A stretch of DNA of 59,529 bases from Arthrobacter sp. ov407. GTDB lineage: Bacteria; Actinomycetota; Actinomycetes; Actinomycetales; Micrococcaceae. The notes beneath the pieces were generated by a model that saw only the letters and a list, made by a program, of their open reading frames with translations, was not told where the DNA came from and did not search any database. Positions 1-9,350 of the stretch are shown here, in pieces. The stretch is taken from assembly GCF_900102895.1 (NCBI RefSeq), contig NZ_FNGD01000006.1, forward strand, positions 1-59,529, in the 5' to 3' direction. The position numbers and the translations under genes are program-made. Position 1 is the stretch's first letter; each line of letters begins with the position of its first letter.

Positions 1-190
<190 letters not shown>

Positions 191-205
191 ACCACACACC
201 CCTCC

Positions 206-230
206 GTGAACGGATTCAAAAGACGTTCAC
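206..230 (+). other. Hairpin in the 23S-5S spacer
   Basis: A perfect 7-bp inverted repeat (GTGAACG at 206-212, CGTTCAC at 224-230) with an 11-nt loop lies just after the 23S 3' end. It is probably part of the processing structure of the rRNA precursor. The rest of the spacer (about 231-440) shows no tRNA and no other clear element. Confidence 0.5.
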
Positions 231-440
231 ACCATGGAAGGGGTACAAAGAAACAAGACTGCTTGCGTCCACTATGTGGTTCCCAAACAACAAACCCGTT
301 ACTAAACGGCACGTTGCAACAGGAACAAAACCACAACCAAATAACAACACCACATCTGCGGCTTTCGCCGCAGCGAACATGTTGTAACCACAGATTTCCC
401 ACCCCCACGCCATCAGGCGCCGGCAGGGTGCGGACACAGG

Positions 441-558
441 GTTACGGCGGTCATAGCGTGGGGGAAACGCCCGGTCCCATCCCGAACCCGGAAGCTAAGA
501 CCCACAGCGCCGATGGTACTGCACCCGGGAGGGTGTGGGAGAGTAGGTCACCGCCGGA
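441..558 (+). rRNA. 5S ribosomal RNA
   Basis: The full 5S sequence is present. It begins GTTACGGCGGTCATAGCG and contains the conserved CCCGGTCCCATCCCGAACCC and CGCCGATGGTACTGC segments. It closes with GAGAGTAGGTCACCGCCG, which pairs with the 5' end. The length of about 118 nt is normal. It follows 23S by about 250 nt, the usual 23S-5S order, so it is the last gene of this rrn operon. The ends are accurate to a few nt. Confidence 0.95.
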
Positions 559-572
559 ACACCATTACGGTC

Positions 573-602
573 GAGGACCCCCAACCAAGGTTGGGGGTCC
601 TC
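573..602 (+). terminator. rrn operon terminator hairpin
   Basis: A perfect 14-bp stem (573-586 with 589-602) and a 2-nt AA loop start 15 nt after the 5S gene. There is no strong T-tract behind it, which is common for actinobacterial terminators. It separates the rRNA operon from the downstream gene. Confidence 0.8.
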
Positions 603-957
603 CCGCATTTAACGGACAAAACAGCCCGCTTTAGCCCCCAAAACAGCCCGCCAGGGCTGCCGGCCCAGGCCTCTCACGAGGCCGCTCCGGCCCCGCCGTC
701 GCTCCAGTGCCAGGCGGCGGAAAGTCGGCCGTCGGGCTCGGCGGCGGATCTCGCTGAATCGGCGCCGGCTAAGGGGCGTCCGCTCTCGGCGCAATTTGGC
801 CGCGATCGGCGTCGATTCCAGTGATTTTCCCCAAAAAACGCCGAAAACACGCGGAATTTGCCACCTCTGAGGCGCCAAGCTGGTAAGTTTTCGAACAGTG
901 GTTTGTACGCATGCCGTGTGCAGACTCCAAATATCATGACCGTCCAGGAGGACATAA
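603..957. other. Intergenic region before the HU gene
   Basis: No gene is supported in these 355 nt. ORFs crossing the region lack ribosome binding sites and run through the opposite-strand signals. The last part must hold the promoter of the HU gene, since the rrn terminator lies upstream. The sequence is less GC-rich from about 830 onward, but I do not see an unambiguous -35/-10 pair. Confidence 0.5.
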
Positions 958-1245
958 ATGGCTAAGAACCGTAGTGAACTTGTTGCAGAGGTCGCAGGCA
1001 AGGCCGGCACCAGCCAGGCAGCAGTCAACTCCGTGCTCGACGCACTGTTCGAGGTCTTCGAGACCTCTGTCGCCGCGGGCGAAAAGATCACCATCCCGGG
1101 CTGGCTCGCAGTCGAGCGCACCGACCGTGCAGCTCGCACCGGCCGCAACCCGCAGACCGGCGAGACCATCCAGATTGCCGCTGGCCACAGCGTCAAGCTG
1201 ACCGCTGGCTCCAAGCTGAAGGCTGCAGTCGCCAAGAAGAAGTAG
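958..1245 (+). CDS. hup: HU-family DNA-binding protein
   Basis: This 95-residue protein is a histone-like nucleoid protein that binds and bends DNA as a dimer. It matches the HU fold from end to end: an N-terminal helical dimerisation part (KNRSELVAEVAGKAG), the beta-arm entry (GEKITIPGWLAVERT) and the arm tip RTGRNPQTGE, where the proline intercalates into DNA. It ends in a short lysine-rich tail (AVAKKK). The length is standard for the HU core and lacks the long lysine/alanine tail of the mycobacterial HupB type. The start follows an AGGAGG ribosome site 7-8 nt upstream. It is a single-gene unit between the rrn terminator and its own strong terminator. Confidence 0.95.
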   Translation: MAKNRSELVAEVAGKAGTSQAAVNSVLDALFEVFETSVAAGEKITIPGWLAVERTDRAARTGRNPQTGETIQIAAGHSVKLTAGSKLKAAVAKKK

Positions 1246-1262
1246 TCTTCTTCGCAGGCTTG

Positions 1263-1296
1263 AAAGGAGCGGCAACCCTCGGGTTGCCGCTCCTTT
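1263..1296 (+). terminator. Rho-independent terminator of the HU gene
   Basis: A perfect 16-bp stem (1263-1278 with 1281-1296) has a 2-nt loop and ends in TTTT. It lies 17 nt after the HU stop codon. Confidence 0.9.
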
Positions 1297-1433
1297 TGCG
1301 TTCCCCGCCCGATCCCCGTGCGTTCCCCGCCCGAGCCGGGTCCGTTCGACGACCGTTCGACTAAGCGGGTCCCCCAAGGCCGGGCACCTGGGGCCGATTC
1401 GCTGAGCAGAGCGGGGTAGCGGACAATGGAGGT

Positions 1434-3608
1434 GTGCCTTCCGCAGTAAATCCCACGCCCACAACCGCAGCGCCCGTTCCCCCCGGGGACGCGCGCGGCC
1501 CTGGCCAAGGTCCCGGCGGGGTTGCCCGGCCGTGGCTGATTGTCGGCCTTGGCGCGTTGTTCGTGGGCCTGGCCGCGGCACTCATCTTTTCCGGCGCGAC
1601 AGCCGCCCGCGAGGTCTCGGATCCGGGTGCGCTGGTGCGCTGGGGGCTGCCGGTGAGCAAAGCGGTCCACAACATCGCCGTGGCCACCGTGATCGGCGGC
1701 CTGATCTTCGCCGTCGGCATCCTCCCGCGAAACAGGAACGGCTCCCGGTCCAAGGAACAGGACGCCCCCGAACATCCGGCCTTCACCCGGGCGCTGGCCG
1801 TGGCCGCGGCCGCGGGCGCCGTCTGGACGCTCTCCGCGATCTCCGTATTGGTCCTGGGCTACGCGGACATTTCAGGACAGGGCATCTCCGGGGACCCGGA
1901 ATTCACCCGTTCCCTGGTGTACTTCATGACGGACATCGAAACGGGACGCGCCTGGCTGGCTGTCGTGATCATCGCGGCCGTGGTTACCACCGCCCTTTTC
2001 GGGGTGCGCTCCCGGGGTGGGCTGGCACTGACGCTGGTCCTTTCGCTGATCGGACTGATCCCCGCCGCCCTGATCGGACACTCCTCAAGCTCCAGTGACC
2101 ACGAGGGCGCCATCAACTCGCTCGGCCTGCACCTGGTGGGCGTATCGGCCTGGGTGGGCGGCATCATCATGCTGGCAGTCCTTTCCGGCGTCCTGGGCGG
2201 CACCGGCGCCGGCGGGCGCACCTCAGGTGCATCCCCGCGGACCGCAGACATCACCGAACCAACCCTGCGCCGGTTCTCATCCCTTGCGGGCTTTGCCTTC
2301 GTTCTGGTCTTCGCCTCAGGCGTGATCAACGCCAGCATCCGCCTCACCACATGGGCAGACCTCTTCGGTTCGGCCTACGGGCAACTGATCCTCGCCAAGA
2401 CGGCGGCGGTCCTTGTGCTGGGCGGCATCGGGCTCATGCACCGCCGCTGGGTCATCCCGCAGCTGGGCAACCGCGGCATGGGCAGGTCCGCGCGCCAAGT
2501 GCTGTGGCAGTTGGTGATCGTGGAGCTGGTCATCATGGGAGCGACGTCCGGGATCGCCGTGGCGCTGGGGCGCTCTGCCCCGCCGCAGCCCACCACCTTC
2601 GCCCCCGATGCGTCGCCGGCCTTCATCCTCTCCGGCTACGAGCTGCCGCCGGAACTGACCCCGGAACGCTGGCTCACGGAGTGGCGGTTCGACTGGCTCT
2701 GGGTCGCCGTCGCAGTCTTTGCCCTGGTGTCCTATGTCCTCGGTGTCCGGAAGGTGCTGCAACGGGGCGACTCGTGGCCCTGGTTCCGGACGGTCAACTG
2801 GGTGATCGGGCTCGCGGTCCTCACGTACGTGACCTCAGGGCCGCCGTCGGTCTACGGCAGGGTGCTGTTTTCGGCGCACATGGTGGACCACATGGCCCTG
2901 ACCATGGTCGCCCCCATCTTCCTGGTCCTCGGCGCCCCCGTGACGCTGGCGCTCCGGGCGCTCACCGCGCGGCGCGACAGCTCCCGCGGACCGCGTGAGT
3001 GGCTGATGATCTTCATCCACTCCAAGTTCTCGCAACTGGTGACCCATCCGCTGTTCGCGGCCGCCAACTTCGCCGGCTCGATCGTGCTCTTCTACTACTC
3101 GGACGCGTTCGGCTACGCGATGCGGGACCACGTGGGCCACGAGCTCATGAACCTGCATTTCGCCCTCACCGGCTACATCTTCGTGCTCACCATGATCGGC
3201 ACCGATCCGCTGCCGCGCCGCGCGCCGTACCCCATGCGGCTGCTGCTGCTGCTGGCCACCATGGGCTTCCACGCGTTCTTCGGCGTCGCCATCATGGGCG
3301 GCACGGGGCTGCTGGCCGCGGACTACTTCGGCAACCTGGGGCGGACGTGGGGCCCCTCGGCCCTGCTTGACCAGCAGATGGGCGGTGCCGTGGCCTGGGG
3401 CATCGGCGAAGTGCCAACCCTGCTGGTGGCGATCGGCGTCGCCGTTATGTGGTCCCAGTCCGACGCGCGCGAGTCCAAACGCACCGACCGGGCGGCGGAC
3501 AGGAATAACGACGCCGATCTCACCGCTTACAACGATATGTTTGCCAAGCTGGCCGAGCGCGACGCCAGGCTTGCCGAACGCAATTCAAAGCTGGAAGGAC
3601 GCTCATGA
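1434..3608 (+). CDS. CopD / CtaG fusion membrane protein (copper handling, cytochrome oxidase assembly)
   Basis: This 724-residue polytopic membrane protein has two halves. Residues about 35-370 form a CopD-like copper-resistance domain with several hydrophobic helices. Residues about 420-690 form a CtaG_2/caa3-type assembly domain, recognised by MVDHMALTMVAPIFLVLGAP and a later HFALTGY...GTDPLPRR segment rich in membrane-facing histidines. In this family the protein is thought to move copper across the membrane and help build cytochrome c oxidase. The C-terminal 45 residues are charged and cytoplasmic. The start is GTG at 1434; a GGAGG lies only 1-2 nt before it, too close for a normal Shine-Dalgarno, so the mRNA may be nearly leaderless or the true start may be slightly downstream. 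The gene overlaps the next by 4 nt. Confidence 0.88.
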   Translation: MPSAVNPTPTTAAPVPPGDARGPGQGPGGVARPWLIVGLGALFVGLAAALIFSGATAAREVSDPGALVRWGLPVSKAVHNIAVATVIGGLIFAVGILPRNRNGSRSKEQDAPEHPAFTRALAVAAAAGAVWTLSAISVLVLGYADISGQGISGDPEFTRSLVYFMTDIETGRAWLAVVIIAAVVTTALFGVRSRGGLALTLVLSLIGLIPAALIGHSSSSSDHEGAINSLGLHLVGVSAWVGGIIMLAVLSGVLGGTGAGGRTSGASPRTADITEPTLRRFSSLAGFAFVLVFASGVINASIRLTTWADLFGSAYGQLILAKTAAVLVLGGIGLMHRRWVIPQLGNRGMGRSARQVLWQLVIVELVIMGATSGIAVALGRSAPPQPTTFAPDASPAFILSGYELPPELTPERWLTEWRFDWLWVAVAVFALVSYVLGVRKVLQRGDSWPWFRTVNWVIGLAVLTYVTSGPPSVYGRVLFSAHMVDHMALTMVAPIFLVLGAPVTLALRALTARRDSSRGPREWLMIFIHSKFSQLVTHPLFAAANFAGSIVLFYYSDAFGYAMRDHVGHELMNLHFALTGYIFVLTMIGTDPLPRRAPYPMRLLLLLATMGFHAFFGVAIMGGTGLLAADYFGNLGRTWGPSALLDQQMGGAVAWGIGEVPTLLVAIGVAVMWSQSDARESKRTDRAADRNNDADLTAYNDMFAKLAERDARLAERNSKLEGRS

Positions 3609-5563
3609 CCGAAACCGTACGCACCCACCTCCGGGTCCGGGCCTCCGAACTGGTGGGCCGCAACTGGCTGAACACCGGCGGCAAGTCCCTGGACCTCGAA
3701 GCCTTGCGCGGCAAGATCGTGCTGCTGGACTTCTGGACGTTCTGCTGCATCAACTGCCTGCACGTCCTGGACGAGCTCCGTCCGCTCGAGCAGCAGTACT
3801 CGGATGTCCTGGTGACGGTCGGCGTGCATTCGCCCAAGTTCGAGCATGAGGCCGATCCCGTGGCGCTGGCGGCCGCCGTCGAACGCTACGAGATCCGCCA
3901 CCCGGTCCTCGACGACCCCGAGCTGGACACCTGGAAGGCCTACACGGCCCGGGCGTGGCCCACTCTGGTGGTCATCGATCCCGAGGGCTACATCGTGGCG
4001 CACCTCTCGGGAGAAGGCCACGCGGACGGCCTCGCCGTGCTGATCCCCGAACTGATCGCCGAGCATGAGGCCAGGGGCACCCTGCACCGCGGCGACGGCC
4101 CCTATGTGGCGCCGGAACCGACGTCGGGCACGCTGCGCTTCCCGGGCAAGGCCCTGTTCTTGCCCGCCGGCCGTGGCGTCGGAAGCGCTGGGGGCGGCTC
4201 GTGGCTGGTGACCGACACCGGTCATCACCGGCTCGTGGAACTCTCCACCGACTTTAAGACGGTGCTGGGCACGTACGGCTCAGGTGAAAAGGGCCACGCC
4301 GACGGCGACGCCGCCACCGCCCGGTTCAATGAACCGCAGGGCCTGGTGCTGTTGCCTGAGGACGTCGCCGCGGACGCCGGATACGACGTCGTAATTGCCG
4401 ACTCGGTGAACCACCGGCTCCGCGGGTTGTCCCTCGCGGACGGAACCGTCCGGACCCTGGCCGGCAACGGCGTGCAGCGGCTGCTGGAAACCGGCCCGGC
4501 CCGCGTGGACGAGGAGGGCGCCGCCTACGGCACCCGGCTCGAGCCGGATCCGCTTGCGGTGTCCCTGAGTTCGCCGTGGGATGTCGTCTGGTCCACCAAA
4601 CTCAACGCCGTGGTGGTGGCGATGGCTGGAGTGCACCAGATCTTCAGTTTCGAACCGACCTCCGGCGCCGTAAAGATCATCGCCGGCAACGGCCTCGAAG
4701 GGCTCCTGGACGGCCCGGCCGCTGAAGCCTGGTTCGCCCAGTCCTCCGGCCTCGCCGAGGACGCCGGCGGCAACATCTGGGTGGCTGACTCCGAGACCTC
4801 CGCCCTGCGCAAACTCGTAATTGGCGACGCCGGCAGCGTCACCGTTGAGTCGGCCGTGGGCAAGGGCCTGTTCGACTTCGGCTTCCGCGACGGCCCCGCC
4901 GCAGAGGCGCGGCTGCAGCACCCGCTCGGTGTGACGGTGCTCCCTGACGGCTCGGTGGCCATCGCGGACACGTACAACGGTGCAGTCCGCCGCTACGACC
5001 CGGCAACGGGCATGGTCTCCACGCTGGCGCGCGGACTGTCCGAGCCCTCCGACGTGATTGTTGACCACACCCAGGTCGCCGGAGCCGAGCCGTTGCTGGT
5101 GGTGGTCGAGGCCAACAAGCACCAGCTGGTGTACGTGCCCATCCCCAAGGAAGCCCAGCAGGTGGACGAGGGCGCTGCGCAGACCCACCGGCCCAAGAGC
5201 CCAGTGGCGCCCGGGCTGCTCGAACTGGCGGTGCGCTTCACGGCGCCCACCGGGCAGAAGCTTGACGACCGCTGGGGCGATCCCACCCAATTGAAGATCT
5301 CGTCCACACCGCCCGAACTGCTGGTCTCCGGCGGCGGGACCTCAGTGGGGCTCCTCCGCACCCTGGAGCTTTCCTCCGACGTTCCCGAAGGCGTCCTGCA
5401 CATCACCGCCCGCGCGGCGGCGTGTGACGGACCCGAGGACGCCGACGGCGAGATCCCGGACCACGCGGCCTGCCACCTGTACCAGCAGGACTGGGGGATC
5501 CCCGTGCTCCTGCAGGCCGACGGCGACACCGAGCTAGTCCTGGACCTGCGCGGAATGGACTGA
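3605..5563 (+). CDS. NHLRC2-like protein: thioredoxin-fold domain plus NHL beta-propeller
   Basis: This 652-residue protein has an N-terminal thioredoxin-like domain (about 1-160) with the active-site motif FCCINC (C48-I-N-C51), followed by an NHL-type beta-propeller (about 170-510) and a C-terminal beta-rich domain (about 540-652). Propeller repeats show as recurrent blocks of the type LAGNG..G..DGPA..A.F..P.G (for example around 365-400 and 425-460). The architecture equals that of animal NHLRC2. Its biochemical role is not settled; a redox or scaffold role is inferred. There is no evident signal peptide, so it is likely cytoplasmic. The ATGA overlap with the CopD/CtaG gene indicates translational coupling and perhaps a shared role in copper or oxidase assembly. 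Confidence 0.88.
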   Translation: MTETVRTHLRVRASELVGRNWLNTGGKSLDLEALRGKIVLLDFWTFCCINCLHVLDELRPLEQQYSDVLVTVGVHSPKFEHEADPVALAAAVERYEIRHPVLDDPELDTWKAYTARAWPTLVVIDPEGYIVAHLSGEGHADGLAVLIPELIAEHEARGTLHRGDGPYVAPEPTSGTLRFPGKALFLPAGRGVGSAGGGSWLVTDTGHHRLVELSTDFKTVLGTYGSGEKGHADGDAATARFNEPQGLVLLPEDVAADAGYDVVIADSVNHRLRGLSLADGTVRTLAGNGVQRLLETGPARVDEEGAAYGTRLEPDPLAVSLSSPWDVVWSTKLNAVVVAMAGVHQIFSFEPTSGAVKIIAGNGLEGLLDGPAAEAWFAQSSGLAEDAGGNIWVADSETSALRKLVIGDAGSVTVESAVGKGLFDFGFRDGPAAEARLQHPLGVTVLPDGSVAIADTYNGAVRRYDPATGMVSTLARGLSEPSDVIVDHTQVAGAEPLLVVVEANKHQLVYVPIPKEAQQVDEGAAQTHRPKSPVAPGLLELAVRFTAPTGQKLDDRWGDPTQLKISSTPPELLVSGGGTSVGLLRTLELSSDVPEGVLHITARAAACDGPEDADGEIPDHAACHLYQQDWGIPVLLQADGDTELVLDLRGMD

Positions 5564-5576
5564 CCCGCTTCTAAGC

Positions 5577-5621
5577 AAAAGGCTGCTGTCCGTGACCTGG
5601 CGTCACGGACAGCAGCCTTTT
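5577..5621 (+). terminator. Strong terminator after the CopD-NHL pair
   Basis: A perfect 20-bp stem (5577-5596 with 5602-5621) has a 5-nt loop. It starts with AAAA and ends with TTTT, so it can serve both strands: the coupled plus-strand pair and the convergent minus-strand lipoprotein gene. Confidence 0.92.
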
Positions 5622-5754
5622 GGCTTTCTTCGGAACCTGTAGCCGCGGAATCCCGCCGCTCGTCGACTCCCGGGGCTTCAAAAAGCTGCCCGGCGTGACG
5701 CGGAATTATCCACATACGGCCGCCTGGGGTGCCGCGCCTGCTAGGCGGGGCGAA

Positions 5755-6132
5755 TCATGAGCAGGTTTTGAGGAAACCTGTGGCGCCAGGGCGTGCCTGG
5801 AAGGTCACCGTGTGGCCGGCGTCATCGTGGAAGGTGGCCTTTGGGCCGGTGACGATGATGGTGCCGGGCTGGTAGGGGTTATTCCAGCCTTCAGGCGGGT
5901 TGCCATGGCCATCGTCCAGCGCCTCGTCGGCAACGAAGTATGTGCCCTGTACAAGCGCTTCATGGATGCCGCAGTGCGTGTAGAGGTTATAGGGCGAGTT
6001 CGCGGCGGCGGCCGGGCCTGTCGGGGGCCCACTTGTCGGATTCCCCTGCGTCGCGTTCCCCTGCGTCGCGCACCCACACAACAGCGCCAACCCTGCCGCG
6101 GCTGCGAGGCTTAGGGCGAATCGAATTGTCAT
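5755..6132 (-). CDS. Small putative lipoprotein of unknown function
   Basis: This 125-residue protein starts MTIRFALSLAAAAGLALLCG and continues with a cysteine that fits a lipobox (LCG-C), so it is probably exported and lipid-anchored. A short degenerate repeat (ATQGN, ATQGN) and a Pro/Gly-rich linker follow. A compact domain of about 80 residues then contains two cysteines (THCGIHE near the start and a Cys two residues from the end), likely forming a disulfide. I do not recognise the family. The ATG at 6132 is preferred over longer upstream readings because the signal peptide starts there and a promoter-like element ends 8 nt before it, which would give an almost leaderless mRNA. Confidence 0.75.
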   Translation of the reverse strand: MTIRFALSLAAAAGLALLCGCATQGNATQGNPTSGPPTGPAAAANSPYNLYTHCGIHEALVQGTYFVADEALDDGHGNPPEGWNNPYQPGTIIVTGPKATFHDDAGHTVTFQARPGATGFLKTCS

Positions 6133-6140
6133 GTCCAAAG

Positions 6141-6167
6141 ACTTTAGGGCGTTGCCTGCCTTGTCAA
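6141..6167 (-). promoter_or_regulatory. Probable promoter of the small lipoprotein gene
   Basis: On the minus strand TTGACA (6162-6167) and TAAAGT (6141-6146) are separated by 15 nt, slightly short for a standard promoter. The -10 ends 8 nt before the ATG at 6132, so transcription would start at or next to the start codon. Confidence 0.5.
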
Positions 6168-6326
6168 GAGCGAAGCAACGCTTGCCGCAAGGCAGGAACC
6201 AGGGCCCAGAAAACAGTAACGGGAGAAGATATCCGTGGGTTTCCAGGGGAGCCGGGCTCTCGAATGGCTCAAAGTCTGCGCTGCGTGACGGGAGAGGGAC
6301 CCTGCGGCGGGGAATCCCGCCGGGCT

Positions 6327-7319
6327 CTAGTAGTTGATCTGCGGCGTGAGCTTGACGGTGTCGCCGTCGATGTCCAGGCGGGTCGTGAAGCTGAAATCGT
6401 GGACGGAGTTGATGTTGGTCGGGGCGCCCGTAAACAGGTCCACCTGGCGAGCCTTGATCCGTGCCTTGCCGTTCAGGGGCGCTACCACCCAGCGGCCGCC
6501 GAACGGCTCGATGCTGACGGTGGGGTAGTCCGTGATGCTCCAGTCGATGGTCCCGTCCATCACGCGGTTGTTGGTGGCGTGGTAGAACGGGCAGTCGGGC
6601 TGCAGCTTCTGCTGCTTGTCGGCCTCGTCGGCGCAGGAGTCCAGGAACTCCTTGACCTTGCCGCTCACGGCGTCCTTTAGGGTGTTTGTGGCCTCGGTCA
6701 GCAGGTTCAGCGAGGCCGGGCGCGCGTCCCCGCCCGTCACTGTTGCCCGGGTGGCCGGGGCGGAGAAGTACTGGCCGTTCAGCGCGGCCTCGTACTCGCC
6801 GGGGTAGAAGACAGCGAAGGAGTTGCGGCCGTTGGGCATGTTTACCGGTACCCCGTTGAGGGTGGCCTCGCTGGAGTTGACCACGGTGACGTCCATGACG
6901 GGCAGTGCAGCCGGGACGAAAGACCATTTGTGGAAGAACAGCCACTCGGTGCCGGAGCGTTCCAGCAGGAACTCTGTCCGCAAGTGGCTGCCGTCGATGG
7001 CGTAGTCCATGGGCACCATGACCTGGTTGCCGCCGCGCTCTTCAGCGTCACCAAGCTTGACGTCGGTGATGCGCGCGGCCGCGGTTTGCAGGGCGGTTCC
7101 GTCGAGCATCGCCGGGTTGCTTTGTGGCACGGAGGCGCGCAACAGCCCCAACGCCTTTTCGCCATCGCCCTTTTGCAGGGCGCTGAGATATTCGCGGACT
7201 GGCTGCTGGGGCCCGGCAATGGAGTTGTTCACCAGGTTGATGGACACGATGGCCCCGGCCACGGCAAGCATCAGTCCGAGCAGCCACACTGCTGCGATTT
7301 TGACCAACGACTGACTCAT
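6327..7319 (-). CDS. Membrane-anchored hypothetical protein
   Basis: This 330-residue protein has one N-terminal membrane helix (about 6-30, KIAAVWLLGLMLAVAGAIVS). The remainder is predicted to be extracytoplasmic. It contains a region like a lumazine-binding or NTF2-like fold (about 40-135: PVREYLSALQKGD, then charged beta strands) and a longer C-terminal part with a Cys pair (DSCADEADKQQKLQPDCPF). I cannot name a family with confidence; many Actinobacteria carry such single-pass beta-rich proteins. I chose the ATG at 7319 because it places the membrane helix at the N terminus. A longer reading to 7376 is possible, but no good ribosome site supports either start. Confidence 0.7.
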   Translation of the reverse strand: MSQSLVKIAAVWLLGLMLAVAGAIVSINLVNNSIAGPQQPVREYLSALQKGDGEKALGLLRASVPQSNPAMLDGTALQTAAARITDVKLGDAEERGGNQVMVPMDYAIDGSHLRTEFLLERSGTEWLFFHKWSFVPAALPVMDVTVVNSSEATLNGVPVNMPNGRNSFAVFYPGEYEAALNGQYFSAPATRATVTGGDARPASLNLLTEATNTLKDAVSGKVKEFLDSCADEADKQQKLQPDCPFYHATNNRVMDGTIDWSITDYPTVSIEPFGGRWVVAPLNGKARIKARQVDLFTGAPTNINSVHDFSFTTRLDIDGDTVKLTPQINY

Positions 7320-7447
7320 TTGCACGATTCTTACGTTACCTGCACCCCACAGGAATCTCCGTGTCACGGTCCGCATCTGTGACGCGGAGCATGGCTGGCC
7401 GCCGTCGGGCCAGGACCATTCGGTGGGACTCCGCCCCGTGTTTGTCC

Positions 7448-9151
7448 CTAGCGGCGGCGGCGTTTCGAGGAAGTGCCGAAGACGCCGCGGAGCAGCTCCC
7501 TGCCGAGTTGGGTCCCCAGCGATCGGGCCATGCTCTTGAGGCCTCCGCCGAGGGCACCCGCGAGGTCACCGCCGATCCCGCCGCCGTCCGCCGGCTGCGC
7601 CGGGCGCGGGGCCCGACGCTCGGGCGCATTCCCGTGTTCGGGCGTCCCCGGCGCCGGCGCGGGACGGCTGCTGGGACGGCCAAGGATTTCTTCCTCGATC
7701 CGTCGGGCTTCGGCGTCGACGGCGTTGGGGTCCAGATCGTCGCCCTGGTGTGCGGTCCCGGCGGCCGGCCCGGTGGGGGCAGCGCCTGTGTAATCACCGC
7801 CTTCGGCGGTGATTTTCTCGTAGGCCGAGATGTTGTCGACGGCGGTGCCGTATTTGGGCAGGAGCGCGGAGGCAGCGACGGTGCTGGAGATCAGGGCGTC
7901 GGTGCTGGGCCCCATCACGGATTCCGGGGCGCGGAGCCGGGTCAGCGCCACAGGGGTCGGCGCGCCCTTCTCATTCAGGACGGTGATGACGGCCTCGCCG
8001 ATGCCGGCAGTCGTGAGGGTCTCCTCGAGATCGTAGTCGCTGGTCGGGAATGTGGAGACGGTGGCCCTGAGGGCCTTGGCGTCCTCCGGCGTATAGGCGC
8101 GGAGGGCGTGCTGTACCCGGTTTGCCAGCTGGCCGAGGACGTCGGCGGGGACATCCTTGGGGGTCTGCGTCACGAAGAAGATGCCGACGCCCTTGGACCG
8201 GATGAGCCGGACGGTGGTGGTGATGGCGTCAAGGAAGGCCTTCGAGGCGCCGTTGAACAGCAGGTGTGCCTCATCCAGGAAGAACACGAGCTTGGGCTTG
8301 TCGAGGTCCCCGGCCTCTGGCAGGTCCTCGAAGAGGTCGGCGAGAAGCCACATGAGGAACGTCGAGAAGAGCATGGGCTTGGTCTGCAGAGTCGGCAGCT
8401 CCAGGCAGCTGACCACGCCGCGGCCGTCCGGCGCGGTACGCAGCAGTTCGGCGGTGTCGAATTCGGGTTCGCCGAAGAACTTCTCCATGCCCTGCGCCTC
8501 GAGCGTGATCAGTTCGCGCAGGATCACGCCGGCGGTTGCCTTGGAGAGGCCGCCGAGTTCCTCAAGCTCGTCCTTGCCCTCGGCCGAGGTCAGGAACTGG
8601 ATCACGGCCCGCAGGTCCTTGAGGTCGATCAGCTCCAGGTTGTTCTTGTCCGCGAAATGGAAGACGAGCTGCAGGCTGGATTCCTGGGTCTCGTTCAGGT
8701 CCATGACCCGGGAGAGCAGGATGGGGCCGAAGGAGGTGATGGTGGCCCGGACCGGGATGCCCTGGCCGTCGCCGCCGAGGGCCAGGAACTCCACCGGGAA
8801 GGTCTTGCCTGCCCACGCCTGGCCGATGCTCTCCGTCCGGGCCAGGAGCTTGTCGCTGCCCGTGGCCGCAGTGGCCAGACCGGAGAGGTCGCCTTTGATG
8901 TCTGCAAGGAACACGGGCACGCCCGCCGTGGAGAGCTGTTCGGCCATCATGTGCAGCGTGACGGTCTTGCCGGTGCCTGTCGCCCCGGCCACGAGGCCGT
9001 GCCGGTTCATCATCGCGAGCGGCAGTCGGACGGGGGCGTCCTTGTGGAGTTCGCCGTCGACGATCGCCGCTCCGAGCTCGATGGTCGGGCCGTCCAGAGT
9101 GTAGCCCTGGACGATTGTGGCGACTTTGTCTGCAGTGGATTTGATGGCCAT
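7448..9151 (-). CDS. HerA-like ATPase, DUF853 family
   Basis: This 567-residue protein is a HerA/FtsK-superfamily P-loop ATPase of the DUF853 type. Walker A is GATGTGKT at 56-63 and Walker B is KLVFFLDEAHLLF at 288-300. A sensor-like FFVTQTPKDVPADVLGQLANR segment lies about 30 residues later, and an arginine-rich conserved core follows. The last about 110 residues are low in complexity, rich in Pro/Gly/Arg, and end in a basic SSKRRRR tail. Family members are annotated as putative helicases, but the cellular role is poorly known; DNA or RNA translocation is an inference. The ATG start at 9151 fits the family N terminus (MAIKSTADKVATIVQGY). Confidence 0.9.
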   Translation of the reverse strand: MAIKSTADKVATIVQGYTLDGPTIELGAAIVDGELHKDAPVRLPLAMMNRHGLVAGATGTGKTVTLHMMAEQLSTAGVPVFLADIKGDLSGLATAATGSDKLLARTESIGQAWAGKTFPVEFLALGGDGQGIPVRATITSFGPILLSRVMDLNETQESSLQLVFHFADKNNLELIDLKDLRAVIQFLTSAEGKDELEELGGLSKATAGVILRELITLEAQGMEKFFGEPEFDTAELLRTAPDGRGVVSCLELPTLQTKPMLFSTFLMWLLADLFEDLPEAGDLDKPKLVFFLDEAHLLFNGASKAFLDAITTTVRLIRSKGVGIFFVTQTPKDVPADVLGQLANRVQHALRAYTPEDAKALRATVSTFPTSDYDLEETLTTAGIGEAVITVLNEKGAPTPVALTRLRAPESVMGPSTDALISSTVAASALLPKYGTAVDNISAYEKITAEGGDYTGAAPTGPAAGTAHQGDDLDPNAVDAEARRIEEEILGRPSSRPAPAPGTPEHGNAPERRAPRPAQPADGGGIGGDLAGALGGGLKSMARSLGTQLGRELLRGVFGTSSKRRRR

Positions 9152-9281
9152 GCGGTTAGCTTAGCCGGGTCCGGGGTTCCCGGACCCGGCCTTCAGGACA
9201 TCCTCCACGAACCACGGTGTATTGGGTCCTCGCCCGGGCGACTCGGGGGTGCTCATCCGGGTGCGCTGTGGGCGTTTCGGC

Positions 9282-9338
9282 GGCAAAATCGGCGCCGTGG
9301 CCAATTACGCCACCGATTAGCGTTTCTTCGATTTTGCC
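9282..9338. repeat. 10-bp inverted repeat upstream of the secreted protein gene
   Basis: GGCAAAATCG at 9282-9291 is repeated inverted as CGATTTTGCC at 9329-9338, with 37 nt between. The right arm ends 12 nt before the ATG at 9351, where a ribosome site would normally lie. TAGACT at 9340-9345 could be a -10 element giving a leaderless mRNA. In that case the repeat would be a regulator site over the promoter rather than an RNA hairpin. Confidence 0.5.
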
Positions 9339-9350
9339 TTAGACTGTGGC

